DNA of 64,000 nt from an uncultured Collinsella sp. (lineage in GTDB: Bacteria; Actinomycetota; Coriobacteriia; Coriobacteriales; Coriobacteriaceae). Below the pieces are notes generated by a model. That model was not told the origin of the DNA and ran no database searches. It was given only the letters and a program-made list of their open reading frames with translations. The translations under genes were made by a program, and so were the position numbers. Positions 52,301 through 60,535 of this stretch are shown one piece after another (position 1 is the first letter of the stretch; every line of letters starts with the position of its first letter). Where the stretch lies: contig CATYZE010000006.1 of NCBI GenBank assembly GCA_958415525.1, positions 33,300 through 97,299 of the forward strand. The letters run 5' to 3'.

Positions 52301-53086
52301 GACGGGCTTGGCGTCGCGACCGAGTTCGTGGCGCATCTCCATGTAGCGGTCGAAGGCCTGCTGCACCACGGCGTCGTCGATCGTCACGTCGTCCAGGACG
52401 GTGCCGAAGGTGGTATGGCGGCAGTGGTCGGACCAGTAGGTGTCGATCACGCGGATCTCGGTGATGGTGGGGTCGCGATCCTCATCGCGGAAGTACTGCT
52501 GGCAGAAGGCGATGTCCGCCTCGTCCATGGCAAGGCCGCGCTCGGCGATAAAGGCGGCAAGGCCGGCCTCATCGAGCTCGCGGAAGCCGTCGAGCACCTC
52601 GACGGGCTGGGGCTCGGGGGTCTCCATGTGCAGCGTCTCGGGCAGGTCGAGCGAGGCGATGCGGGCCTCGACGGGGTTCACCACGTAGTGTTTGATGGCC
52701 TCGATGGCAGCCTCGTCCAGGTCGCCCGAGATCATATAGACCTTGGCGGAGCGCACGGCGGGGCGCTCGCCCTGGCTGATTAGTTGCACGCACTCGCTGG
52801 CGGAGTCGGCGCGCTGGTCAAACTGGCCAGGCAGGAATTCGACGGCAAAGACGGCGCCGTCGCTTGCGGGGAGCTCGTCATAGGTCACATCGACCTGGGG
52901 CTCGCTAAAGACGGTCGGCACGCAGGAGCGGAAGAGCTCCTCGTCGATGCCCTCGACGTCGTAGCGGTTGATGATCCTCAGGGCCTCGATGCCCTGAATG
53001 CCGAGAATCTCGGTCAGCTCGCCCTTGAGCTGCTGAGCCTCGACGTCGAACCCGGGTTTCTTCTCCACGTAGATACGAGAGACCAT
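49340..53086 (-). CDS. purL: Phosphoribosylformylglycinamidine synthase, single-chain
   Basis: 1248 residues from ATG 53086, with AGGAAGGCAGG upstream. Domains: an N-terminal PurS-like linker, two AIRS-like halves (HNHPTEIEPFGGAATC, GGRTGRDGIGGATGSS, DFGAGGVSVAVGE), and a C-terminal class-I glutaminase beginning PVFPGNNCEYDSARAF, with the nucleophile in GICNGFQAL and the His/Glu pair near HGEGRF. It makes FGAM from FGAR, glutamine and ATP in purine synthesis. This is the fused form of clostridial type, so no separate purQ or purS is needed. The other pur genes are not adjacent. Confidence 0.95.
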   Translation of the reverse strand: MVSRIYVEKKPGFDVEAQQLKGELTEILGIQGIEALRIINRYDVEGIDEELFRSCVPTVFSEPQVDVTYDELPASDGAVFAVEFLPGQFDQRADSASECVQLISQGERPAVRSAKVYMISGDLDEAAIEAIKHYVVNPVEARIASLDLPETLHMETPEPQPVEVLDGFRELDEAGLAAFIAERGLAMDEADIAFCQQYFRDEDRDPTITEIRVIDTYWSDHCRHTTFGTVLDDVTIDDAVVQQAFDRYMEMRHELGRDAKPVCLMDMGTIGAKYLKKTGVMTDVDESEEINACTVKVKVDVDGEDQDWLFLFKNETHNHPTEIEPFGGAATCVGGAIRDPLSGRSYVYQAMRVTGAGDPTVPVSETLEGKLPQRKLVTTAAAGYSSYGNQIGLATGQVNELYHPGYVAKRMEVGAVVGATPANHVRRECPAPTDKIILLGGRTGRDGIGGATGSSKTQNTESIETSGAEVQKGNAPVERKLQRLFRRGDACRLIKRCNDFGAGGVSVAVGELADGLYVDLDTVTKKYDGLDGTELAISESQERMACAVADGDVEEFMGYAAEENLEATVIAEVTAEPRMRMAWNGVAIVDLSREFLNSNGAPKHQVAHVCARSVWQPSWAGTTLAERMTSLVTDLNVASNKGLSERFDSTIGAATVLMPFGGKTQLTPSSAMVAKFPVDGETTTASAMAWGFNPYLMEADQFAGAYLSVVESIAKLVAAGFEHKRAYLSFQEYFERLRTEAERWGKPMAAVLGALMAQVDLGAGAIGGKDSMSGSFEDEAGELNVPPTLISFAVAVGKAARAVSPEFKGLTHRVVRIAPATYGEDYRPDAQQLLAAFDAVEALTATGDALAVSTPGYGCGAESLFKMCVGNQIGIELAEDVDVESLFTPLYGSFIVELAEDAELPEVADGVVVEPLGTTVQGYVIDTGSEVIELSELQEAWESGIEGVFAYRSTGETPEVETIDFRAKNIHVYGGAKIARPRVIIPVFPGNNCEYDSARAFRAAGAEADTFVINNLTPEAVAESTHELARRIRASQIVMIPGGFSGGDEPDGSAKFITAFFRAPEVTEAVRDLLKARDGLMLGICNGFQALVKLGLVPYGDIVDATTDAPTLTFNTIGRHQSRLVRTRISSNLSPWLSQCSLDDPYTVAISHGEGRFVANDEVLAQLIANGQVATQYVGEDGKPSMDLSVNPNGSALAIEGITSPDGRVLGKMGHAERRGDNLYRNVPEHVPGDKFMPIFESGVAYFA

Positions 53087-53270
53087 TGGTTCCTGCCTTC
53101 CTGATCGGTTGGGCGTACGGTACGGTATGCGGCAGCGGTCGGTTTGCGGGGCAAGCCTCGCGGTCGCCTTGAGCCACATGTTTGTAAACCTCACTATGAT
53201 ACGACAGCTCGCGGCGCGTTGAGGACGGCGAGGGTGCTACAGTGAAGCGCAAACAAGAGAAAGGCATCAC

Positions 53271-54833
53271 ATGGCATTCGTTTCGCTCGCCATCATTGCG
53301 CTCGTGGCCTTTGCGAGCCCCTTTATCGCCTCGGCGATTCCCGGAAAGCCCGTACCCGAGACGGTCTTTTTGCTCGTGTTCGGCGCGGTGCTGGGCCCTC
53401 ATATGCTCGGTATCATTCATGTGGACGCCGAGGTCTCGCTCGTGTCCGAGCTCGGCTTGGCCTTTTTGTTCCTGCTCGCCGGTTTTGAGATCGACCCCAA
53501 GAACATTACGGGCGTCGAGGGGCGCTACGGCATGGCGACGTGGATCGTCACGTTTGGCATCGCCTGGCTTGCCGTGCGCTTCACACCGTGGTTCTCGGTC
53601 AGCCATTTCGACGGTATCGCCGTGACGCTCGCGCTTACCTCGACGGCGCTCGGCACGCTCGTGCCCATCATGCGCGAGCGCTCCCTCACCGGCACGCGTG
53701 TGGGCGATTCGATTCTCGCGTACGGCACCTGGGGCGAACTTGGCCCCGTGCTTGCCATGTCGGTGCTGCTGTCTGCGCGCACCGGCATCCAAACGCTCGT
53801 GATTCTGGGTCTGTTTGCGGTGGTGTGCGTGTTGCTGGCCGTGGTTCCGAGCCGCTCCAAGCGCGTCGGCAGCCGTTTCTTTGCGTTTGTCGAGGAGCGC
53901 GCCGACACCACATCGCAGACCTTCGTACGCCTGACGGTACTCATCTTGGTCACGCTCGTGGCGTTCTCAGCCATCTTCGATCTCGATATCGTGCTGGGTT
54001 CCTTTGCCGCTGGCTTTGTCCTGCGCTATATCATCCCCGAGGGCAATCACACGCTCGAGACCAAGCTCGATGGCCTGGCCTATGGCTTTTTGATCCCCGT
54101 GTTCTTTACCGTATCGGGCGCAAAGATCGACCTGACGGCCGTGGCGTCGCGTCCGGGCCTGCTCGTGGGATTTATCGTGGCGCTGCTCATCGTCCGCGCC
54201 GTGCCCATTCTTATCTCTATGAGCATCTGTCCCGAGACACGCGATGTCTCGGCGTATGGCCGCATTACCGTGGCCCTGTACTGCACCACGGCGCTGCCGA
54301 TCATCGTTGCCGTGACGAGCGTTGCCGTCAACGCCGGCGCGCTGTCGCAAGACATTGCCTCGGTCATGGTTGCCGCCGGTGCCATCACGGTGTTTTTGAT
54401 GCCGCTGCTCGCCCAGCTCTTCTATCGCGTGGTCGACGCCGCGCCGGTTGCCGCCGTGGCAGAAGTTGCCGAGCATCCTTCCGATGCGTTCGATATTCTG
54501 CGCGCCCATCACGACCTGGCGAGCCTGCTCGCACGCGAGCACGAACTGCTGACCTCGCATGGTCACGGGCGCACTCTCGACGGCATGCCTACGATTGATT
54601 CCATTGCCGACCGCCTCTCGGCAGAAGCGGCGAGCGAGCACATCGATGCCCGTATTGTTGACGCTGCCCATTTGCTGGCCGAGAAGACCTATGGCGACGA
54701 GATCGACCCGTCCAAGCTCACCCCGCGCGAGCGCCGTCGCCTTGAGCGCGCCAAGCTCGCCGTGCACGAATACCGCCGTCGCATGCTTGAGCTCTACGCA
54801 AGAGAAGAAGCCGAGGACGACGACGGCAAGTAG
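53271..54833 (+). CDS. CPA2-family cation:proton antiporter
   Basis: 520 residues, with GAAAGG before the ATG. About 12 helices. The conserved LGLAFLFLLAGFEIDPK and the Asp-containing ALTSTALGTLVPIMRE are typical of Kef/NhaS3-like transporters. The C-terminal 130 residues are cytosolic, helical and highly charged, with no TrkA-N domain. Exchange of Na+ or K+ for H+ is likely. It is divergent from purL; the 184-bp gap shows a TATCAT box but no clear operator. Confidence 0.87.
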   Translation: MAFVSLAIIALVAFASPFIASAIPGKPVPETVFLLVFGAVLGPHMLGIIHVDAEVSLVSELGLAFLFLLAGFEIDPKNITGVEGRYGMATWIVTFGIAWLAVRFTPWFSVSHFDGIAVTLALTSTALGTLVPIMRERSLTGTRVGDSILAYGTWGELGPVLAMSVLLSARTGIQTLVILGLFAVVCVLLAVVPSRSKRVGSRFFAFVEERADTTSQTFVRLTVLILVTLVAFSAIFDLDIVLGSFAAGFVLRYIIPEGNHTLETKLDGLAYGFLIPVFFTVSGAKIDLTAVASRPGLLVGFIVALLIVRAVPILISMSICPETRDVSAYGRITVALYCTTALPIIVAVTSVAVNAGALSQDIASVMVAAGAITVFLMPLLAQLFYRVVDAAPVAAVAEVAEHPSDAFDILRAHHDLASLLAREHELLTSHGHGRTLDGMPTIDSIADRLSAEAASEHIDARIVDAAHLLAEKTYGDEIDPSKLTPRERRRLERAKLAVHEYRRRMLELYAREEAEDDDGK

Positions 54834-54883
54834 CCGATGCCGACGCCGAGGCGGCATTCCAGTTTGAAGGGCAGGCTCAAAAC

Positions 54884-55021
54884 GGGATGCGGTTTCCGCT
54901 TTGGACCTCTACGGGAAAGCACGTCCCAGAATCGGCGACCAAAACGGGGCACAGTTTCCGCATGAGGGCTCTCGGGGAAACTGTGTCCCGTTCTGGGTTA
55001 GAAAACTGGGATACGGTTTCC
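54884..55021. repeat. Palindromic half-site array A
   Basis: Five half-sites of consensus GGGRYRCRKTTTCC alternate in direction: 54884-54897 (+), 54913-54927 (-), 54946-54959 (+), 54975-54989 (-), 55008-55021 (+). Pairs of opposed sites can form hairpins; the pair at 54946/54975 is nearly perfect (GGGGCACAGTTTCC against GGGAAACTGTGTCCC). Spacers (15-19 bp) are not conserved. The rest of 54834-55257 is the following terminator and the Fic promoter. Confidence 0.8.
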
Positions 55022-55034
55022 GTCCAAACAGAAG

Positions 55035-55074
55035 AAGGCGCGCTGCCTGCGGTTGATGCAGACAGCACGCCTTT
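55035..55074 (+). terminator. Terminator following array A
   Basis: AAGGCGCGCTGCCTGC and GCAGACAGCACGCCTT pair with two mismatches around GGTTGAT and are followed by TTTACG. The same sequence with small changes follows array B. Confidence 0.75.
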
Positions 55075-55123
55075 TACGTAGAGTTCTGCTGAGGTTTGAA
55101 GCTTAGGCTCGCTATGTAAATAA

Positions 55124-55212
55124 GGAAATCTTAATTTCCAATACTCCGAATTTCGAAATTAAATAACACAATTCTAAAGTCTTAATTGCAAATGTCGGAC
55201 TATTTCGAAATA
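55124..55212. promoter_or_regulatory. Palindromic operators upstream of fic
   Basis: AATTTCGAAATT (55149-55160) and TATTTCGAAATA (55201-55212) share the palindromic core TTTCGAAAT; their centres are 52 bp apart, five helical turns. GGAAAT-CTTA-ATTTCC (55124-55139) is a third palindrome. The stretch is much more AT-rich than its neighbours and probably contains the fic promoter. Confidence 0.6.
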
Positions 55213-55257
55213 ATGAAAGACGATTTGGCTATTTGATTTCAAAGGAGCGATGAGGCG

Positions 55258-56499
55258 ATGGCGTACAAGACGCTCGAAAAACTCTTTTATACAGATTCAA
55301 GCTCCGATCGCTATGCTCGCCATGACGAACTGCTACACGAACGCCTTACTGCCGACGGTACGGTGCGGACTGGAATTCACCTTGAGCACGGTGAACTGTT
55401 CGCTTGTGTTCCTTTGGAGCTGTCCGTTGCTAGCGAGCGGATCCTCAGAAAAGAGCGGAAGATTTCCAACCTGTGGAACAGCTTGCCTTATGTGGCCCTG
55501 GGGGCCTCGATTCGTTCGCTAGTGCTTGAGGAGGTTGTTTTCAGCAATGAGATGGAGGGCGTGCACAGTACGCGGCGCCAGATTGAAGCGGCACTGGAGT
55601 CTGCGGAGGATGCTGCGGCCGAACTTTGCGGTGCCGCCGAAAAGGAGCACGCTCCTTTTATTGAATTCGCTCGTCTCTATCTTCAGCTGGTGGATGGTTC
55701 AAGTCGTCCCGGCAAACCCGAGGATATCCGCGGGATTTTCGATGCCGTCACTAAGGGCGTGCTTGACCCGAAAGACCGTCCTGATGGCAAGATGTTCCGC
55801 TTGGGTCCAGTTGTGATTGAGAACAGTCGGGGCAAGATTCTTCATCAGGGTGTCTCCTCGGAGCCCGAAATCATTGACCTTCTAAGCAAGATGATAGAGC
55901 TGGGCAATCGCGAAGATGTCCCAAGCCTTTATGCGGCCTCACTCTGCCATTTTCTCTTTGAGTATATTCACCCCTTCTATGACGGTAACGGGAGAACGGG
56001 GAGATATCTTCTCGCGTTGAGCCTGAACGAGACGTTGTCGCAGCCTACGGTATTGTCGCTCTCCAGGACGATTGCCGAGAATAAAACCGCATATTACAAG
56101 GCGTTCGACGTGGTGGAGAGATCCCTTAACAGTAGCGAGGCTACTCCGTTTGTTGCAATGATTCTTGATTTGGTCGAGCAAGCGCAAGATGCCGTTCTGA
56201 GCGATTTGGCCGAAAAGCGCGTACAACTCGATGATCTCAAGCGGGCGATCGATGGGCTCGGCGATACGTTTACCGAAAGGGCAAAAGATATCCTGTTTTA
56301 TGCGGCACAGATGCATATCTTCGGTGCCTTTGGCGAATCTACGCTTGATGGTGTGTCGGGCTATCTCGATGTGACAAAGCCGACAGCGAGTAGGTCATTG
56401 TCGGGCCTAATCGCTGCCGGCTATTTAGAAAAGGTGTCCGCAAGGCCCCTCGTGTGCAAGATGACGGTGGCGGGACTTAATCTACTCGGACTTGAGTGA
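55258..56499 (+). CDS. Fic-domain AMP-transferase with winged-helix C-terminus
   Basis: 413 residues, with AAAGGAG ten bases before the ATG. The catalytic motif HPFYDGNGRTGR is at 238-249. The N-terminal inhibitory motif SNEMEG is at 96-101, with Glu100 placed to block ATP binding, so this is a class II, self-inhibited Fic protein. The C-terminal 100 residues resemble a winged HTH (LDGVSGYLDVTKPTASRSL). Such proteins AMPylate a target protein, and the HTH may bind the palindromes upstream. It is transcribed away from the adjacent five-gene operon. Confidence 0.9.
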   Translation: MAYKTLEKLFYTDSSSDRYARHDELLHERLTADGTVRTGIHLEHGELFACVPLELSVASERILRKERKISNLWNSLPYVALGASIRSLVLEEVVFSNEMEGVHSTRRQIEAALESAEDAAAELCGAAEKEHAPFIEFARLYLQLVDGSSRPGKPEDIRGIFDAVTKGVLDPKDRPDGKMFRLGPVVIENSRGKILHQGVSSEPEIIDLLSKMIELGNREDVPSLYAASLCHFLFEYIHPFYDGNGRTGRYLLALSLNETLSQPTVLSLSRTIAENKTAYYKAFDVVERSLNSSEATPFVAMILDLVEQAQDAVLSDLAEKRVQLDDLKRAIDGLGDTFTERAKDILFYAAQMHIFGAFGESTLDGVSGYLDVTKPTASRSLSGLIAAGYLEKVSARPLVCKMTVAGLNLLGLE

Positions 56500-56625
56500 G
56501 CATCGGTTATCAGGCAAATGAACACTCCGAGCACTTGCCAGCTATTCCTTTACAGCCTGAAGCTGCTCTTGCCCTATCGAAGTGCCTTTGAAGCCCCAAC
56601 GGACTCTCGTGTCAAATAGAGGAGA

Positions 56626-58119
56626 TTATGATTCAATTTCGTTCGAAACGTACGCCATGAGTTCATCGTCTAAGGCCTTCAAAGAGTTTTTGATTTCCTG
56701 TCTGCGCGCGCGAGCCTGTTCTATTGTTGCGTCACATTCTCGTTTCGCTTTGAATTCGAATGGGCTGAAGAAAGAACGTCTGCTCTTAAGCTCTCGAAGT
56801 TCGTTCCCCAGCCGGTCAAATTCCTCTTCGAGCCATTGTTTTTGCGACTTTTTAACAGGATTATCTAACCAATATTTGGCTTGGAGCTCTGTTTCTTTTT
56901 CAGCGCGCTCACGTTCCTTCTTCTTCTCGGGGTCGTATTCGTCACGCTTTGCCATGTCCTCTTTGAGGCGTTCCTTTCGTAACGTGATCGCCTCGGCATT
57001 CAGTGAAAAGCCTTCCTTCACGCTATTTGACACATATGCGCCATGGGCTCTCGTATAGGTTTTATGCCCTATGTTCAGCTCTTCAATTGCACATAAGTTT
57101 GACCACGCATTGAACAATAGCTCGGGCGCCAAGATGAGGCCTGTCATCGAGGTGATAAGGCCTGTCATCGAAGTGCCCTTAGTCTCTGTCTCTAAAAATT
57201 TAATTGCGGTTCTCAGTGCTATTTCATATCGATTGTATACGTGCGTGCACATGTCAAAAGCGTCCTCTTCTGCGGACTGGTCGACGCCACTGCCGTCAAG
57301 ATAGTAATCAAAAATGTTGTTGTTTTCCCACTTGTTTCGCCATTCGGTCACACCGTCTACTACAGAACTGTTGATGATGCTTGCTGCCGTAAAATACATT
57401 CCTGGTATCTCTTCAGCAAGGAAGTACTTCTCCATGTCTGTATCATTTAAAGCATGGCGTTGACTGTCAGAAATATCCGGAGAGTTGAGCATTTCTTCCT
57501 TTGCTTTACAAAAAGTAAAGGAAAGCTCGCCAATTGCTGTCCATTGGCTTTTTCTTATTTCGAGATGGGATGCCAGCGTATCTGTAATCAACGCGAGATT
57601 ATCATCTGATGGTGTGTTGATTATTGGCTCGGCATACAAAGAGATGACTGCTTCGACAATATCATCGAGGTGCAATTTTAAACTTTTGATAACGCTCCAC
57701 GCATGAATTAGGCCCTCACAGGTTTTTACTTCATTTGGAAGCAGCTGAAAGGTTTTGAGAAAACAGTCAGAAGATTCGCGAAGGCGATTGTTTTTAATTG
57801 TCAGTTGCCAGTCGATCGCTATTGACTTGATTGCCCAAGCATCAATGTTGTCTAAATCAATCTCTAACACCTTGTTCGCATATCGTTCGGCTTCGCTGAA
57901 GTTTCTAGTTTTGCATGCAGTTTTGGCCAACGTGAGCAGCCTTTTTGCATCTGCCGTCTTGTCTGTTTTTACCGTGCCTTCGACTTGGACAACGCCCTCG
58001 ACCATCATTTTCTTTGCGGACTCGAGCGTATATTTCATACCGCAGTTTTGGCACACGAAGAAATCCCCATCTTTGACGATTTCGGTGCCGCCGCAAAGTT
58101 CACATTTCAGGGCTTTCAT
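56626..58119 (-). CDS. Zinc-ribbon protein with TPR-like and coiled-coil regions
   Basis: 497 residues from ATG 58119. A TFIIB-type zinc ribbon uses Cys6, Cys9, Cys23 and Cys26. Residues 55-130 look like TPR helices (RNFSEAERYANKVLEIDLDNIDAWAIKS). The middle is helical and not recognised. Residues 390-480 form a Lys/Glu/Arg-rich coiled coil. A short tandem duplication produces SMTGLITSMTGLI. AT-rich relative to the window, like its operon neighbours. It is last in the operon, and its start follows the previous stop by five bases. Probably an adaptor or sensor; inferred. Confidence 0.7.
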   Translation of the reverse strand: MKALKCELCGGTEIVKDGDFFVCQNCGMKYTLESAKKMMVEGVVQVEGTVKTDKTADAKRLLTLAKTACKTRNFSEAERYANKVLEIDLDNIDAWAIKSIAIDWQLTIKNNRLRESSDCFLKTFQLLPNEVKTCEGLIHAWSVIKSLKLHLDDIVEAVISLYAEPIINTPSDDNLALITDTLASHLEIRKSQWTAIGELSFTFCKAKEEMLNSPDISDSQRHALNDTDMEKYFLAEEIPGMYFTAASIINSSVVDGVTEWRNKWENNNIFDYYLDGSGVDQSAEEDAFDMCTHVYNRYEIALRTAIKFLETETKGTSMTGLITSMTGLILAPELLFNAWSNLCAIEELNIGHKTYTRAHGAYVSNSVKEGFSLNAEAITLRKERLKEDMAKRDEYDPEKKKERERAEKETELQAKYWLDNPVKKSQKQWLEEEFDRLGNELRELKSRRSFFSPFEFKAKRECDATIEQARARRQEIKNSLKALDDELMAYVSNEIES

Positions 58120-58123
58120 AGAG

Positions 58124-58732
58124 TTAGACCTCTTTCTTTTCAACGATATCTATCCATGCAAGAAGCGTTTCTTTGCGAATGAGAATCCGGGCAGTGATTC
58201 TTTTGCCGTCGCGATCTTCGATTAGCACCAAACCGGTTGGAAACAGATATGTCTGTCCATGTGCAATCCCATTTCGAAGATGGCGAAAAAGGCACTGCAT
58301 TCTGTTTTCATCACTGCTGCGGCGCTCGATGGAGTTATCCTCTCGGAGCGTTAGTTTGACGTTCTTGTGTAGGACCGCCCTTGGGTGCTCGGCGCATATT
58401 TCTTTATCTAGGGCCATGTTCTCCAGAGTCCCGTCAATAGTCTGGCTTCCTATGAAAATGAAAGAGGTTATTCCGGACGCCTTTAATAGCTTTCCCTCTA
58501 GTACCTTGATGGAGGGTCCATTCCAGCCTAATGACGTCAACGTTCGCTGCGTGGACAAACCGGCCTTATCTTTTGCGATGGGTGCTTGCAAAACGTAGAA
58601 CCGAAATAGTTCTGAAAGCTCGTCTGGCGTAAAGCAATCTGATAGAGGGGCTCGATAGCCCTCGAGCTTGAATTTAGTGCTGTCGCAGACGTGTTGATAG
58701 TTTTCATTGACGTGTAATTTATTGGCTCCCAT
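58124..58732 (-). CDS. HEPN-like protein with R-x4-H motif
   Basis: 202 residues. The C-terminal third has CLFRHLRNGIAHGQTYLF, in which Arg153 and His158 form R-x4-H, the signature of HEPN ribonucleases, here of the pEK499_p136 type (FRHxRN..AHG). The following LIEDRDGKRITARILI strand also fits that family. The N-terminal part is helical (FTPDELSELFRFYVLQAPIAKDK) and not recognised. HEPN proteins are RNases and common toxin or abortive-infection effectors. That it is one here is inference. The ribosome site is weak. Confidence 0.68.
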   Translation of the reverse strand: MGANKLHVNENYQHVCDSTKFKLEGYRAPLSDCFTPDELSELFRFYVLQAPIAKDKAGLSTQRTLTSLGWNGPSIKVLEGKLLKASGITSFIFIGSQTIDGTLENMALDKEICAEHPRAVLHKNVKLTLREDNSIERRSSDENRMQCLFRHLRNGIAHGQTYLFPTGLVLIEDRDGKRITARILIRKETLLAWIDIVEKKEV

Positions 58733-58744
58733 ACCCGGTCTCTT

Positions 58745-59410
58745 CTAACGCTTATTTATGATTTCCTGCTGACGGATATATGCTTTTAGTTGCTTGCAAG
58801 CATGTTGGGCGTCGGGGAGTGATTTTGCTTTTACCGCTTTGTCGAGATTTTCGATAGCGATAGGTATCAAATTTGAAAGGGGCCGGTTTCCCGTTTTATC
58901 TGAAACGGGGTTTGCGTAGCGCATGGTTTCCAGTACGTCTGCGATGGCCGGTTTCAGATCGCTAGGTGCTTCTTCTAGGAGCAGTTCGAGTTTGATTTTG
59001 TCTGATTTCATTGATTTGGTAAGTGTCGAGACATGTTCCTCGACATCAGAGGTTTGACTCTCGGATACATTTGCTACGCACAGCGTAATTACTGACGCGC
59101 CAAGTAGAAGGATGCTGAAACCCGAAAGAACGGACAGCGCATCGGTCTTTAGCGCTGCTCCGAAAAGAACTAGGGCCAGCTGGATTGCAAATGAAGCCCC
59201 CACGAGAACTGTCTTGGAAATACCAAGCAGCTTTAGTTTCTTTGCGGGGTCATGAAGGAGGACTGCGATCAACAAGGAGAGCGCGACCAAAGAGAACGCG
59301 CTCTCAATCCAAAAGGTAGTTGAGGGGCCAAATAAAAGTACAGCCACGCTTTCGATAACTATGAAGAGGGCTACGGGGATTGCTGCAATATATGCCTGTG
59401 CGTTCTTCAT
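58745..59410 (-). CDS. Four-helix membrane protein with cytosolic helical domain
   Basis: 221 residues from ATG 59410, with GGAGGT upstream. The stop of the previous gene overlaps it (TAATG), so the two are coupled. Four transmembrane helices occupy residues 5-130 (AAIPVALFIVIESVAVLLFG, SAFSLVALSLLIAVLL, VGASFAIQLALVLFGAAL, LSGFSILLLGASVITL). The C-terminal 90 residues are soluble, charged and helical. No family recognised. It may anchor the SPFH and HEPN proteins. Confidence 0.7.
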   Translation of the reverse strand: MKNAQAYIAAIPVALFIVIESVAVLLFGPSTTFWIESAFSLVALSLLIAVLLHDPAKKLKLLGISKTVLVGASFAIQLALVLFGAALKTDALSVLSGFSILLLGASVITLCVANVSESQTSDVEEHVSTLTKSMKSDKIKLELLLEEAPSDLKPAIADVLETMRYANPVSDKTGNRPLSNLIPIAIENLDKAVKAKSLPDAQHACKQLKAYIRQQEIINKR

Positions 59411-60516
59411 TATGACCTCCGTGCTCCGCACTCGGGACAGAACTTCTCGGTCCCAGAGAAGCGATAGCCGCACTCGGAACAGAACTTTGCACCACTTTGC
59501 TGCGAATTGGTATCTGCAGGGATGGGCTGCGTCGTAGGCGTGCCGGTCGCTCGCGAGAGCGCGTCCGTCACGACTGACCCCATGGTCCCGCCGACACCGG
59601 CCATTACGCCTAGTCCGATGCCCATGTTTGCGTATTCGCCAGTCGCTTCGTTTTGTGCCATCTTTTCGGCAACATCGAAGCTGCGTTCCTGTTGATAGGT
59701 ATAGCCTTCGATTTGTCGTTTTTCTGCGCGTGCTTTTGCGGAGATTACGGTGCGCTGCGCTGCAGTCTCTTGTTCGATAATGCTGACCTGTTGTTTTATC
59801 TGCGCTTCGCGCACGTCGGCATATTGCTTGAAATGGAGATCTTTGAACTTCTCGTATACCGGGTCGCCTTCGGGTTTGACGATAGCGGTAACCAGCATTT
59901 GCGTTAACGAGAGACCGTATGCGTCAAAGTCGGGAAGCAGCTTGTTCTTAAGCGAGTCAGACAACTCTTCCAGGTGTGCATCAAGTTCGAAAATAGAGAG
60001 TTTTTGCTCGGTAATTACTTGGGCAAGATGAGTTTTTATGCGAGTTTGTAAGAAAGCTTTGAAATAGCTGATCAGCTTGTCCTGAGAAAGCAACGCTTCG
60101 GTTCCAACAAGTTTGAGCAGGAGTCTGCGGGGTTCTTTTACAGCAAGAGCAATCTCTCCGGACGCCCCGAGCGAAAGCGGAAATCCATAGGTTGGTTCCA
60201 TGAACTGAATCTTGGAATTAGTTCCCCAGCGGATGCCCATCTGCTCGATGAGGTTAACGAAGTAGACCTCTGAGTGAAAGGGATTGACGCCGCCCGTTGT
60301 TATCTTCGAAATACCGTTCAGTAACGGCAGATTTTGAGTCTCAAGTTCATGCCTGCCCGGTCCAAAGGAATCCAGGGCCTGTCCATTAAGGAAGAAAATT
60401 GCTTCTTGGGTTTCGTGGACGATGAGCTGCGAACCTGTATTGAAATCCTCTGAAGGGTGTTTCCAGATAAAAGTATGATTGTCGCCTTCGTATTTGATGA
60501 CATCCGTGATGCTCAT
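59410..60516 (-). CDS. SPFH-domain protein with C-terminal zinc ribbon (YdjI-like)
   Basis: 368 residues from ATG 60516; a GTG two codons before is also in frame. The N-terminal domain (GSQLIVHETQEAIFFLNGQALDSFGPGRHEL) and the following Glu/Lys-rich helices match the virion-core/YdjI branch of SPFH proteins. The Gly-rich segment MGIGLGVMAGVGG follows, and the end has two CxxC pairs (KFCSECGYRF, KFCPECGARR), a zinc ribbon. SPFH proteins form membrane rings or scaffolds. YdjI in Bacillus works beside small membrane proteins in membrane stress. Here it precedes a membrane protein gene, a similar layout. Confidence 0.85.
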   Translation of the reverse strand: MSITDVIKYEGDNHTFIWKHPSEDFNTGSQLIVHETQEAIFFLNGQALDSFGPGRHELETQNLPLLNGISKITTGGVNPFHSEVYFVNLIEQMGIRWGTNSKIQFMEPTYGFPLSLGASGEIALAVKEPRRLLLKLVGTEALLSQDKLISYFKAFLQTRIKTHLAQVITEQKLSIFELDAHLEELSDSLKNKLLPDFDAYGLSLTQMLVTAIVKPEGDPVYEKFKDLHFKQYADVREAQIKQQVSIIEQETAAQRTVISAKARAEKRQIEGYTYQQERSFDVAEKMAQNEATGEYANMGIGLGVMAGVGGTMGSVVTDALSRATGTPTTQPIPADTNSQQSGAKFCSECGYRFSGTEKFCPECGARRS

Positions 60517-60535
60517 AGTCACCTTGTTTCCACGG

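Noticed and set aside
49256..52783. 1175-residue open frame on the plus strand opposite purL
   Set aside because: Its translation is low-complexity Gly/Ala/Asp/Val, as expected from the complement of a GC-rich gene; purL on the minus strand has full family motifs and a good ribosome site.
54884..55021. CRISPR array
   Set aside because: The repeats alternate in direction, are only 14-15 bases long, vary in sequence, and no cas genes are present.
55258..56499. Fic toxin with separate antitoxin
   Set aside because: The inhibitory SNEMEG motif is within the protein itself, and no small antitoxin gene precedes it.
56582..57058. 158-residue plus-strand open frame
   Set aside because: It is the complement of the zinc-ribbon gene's coiled-coil end and has a Ser/Arg-rich shadow composition.
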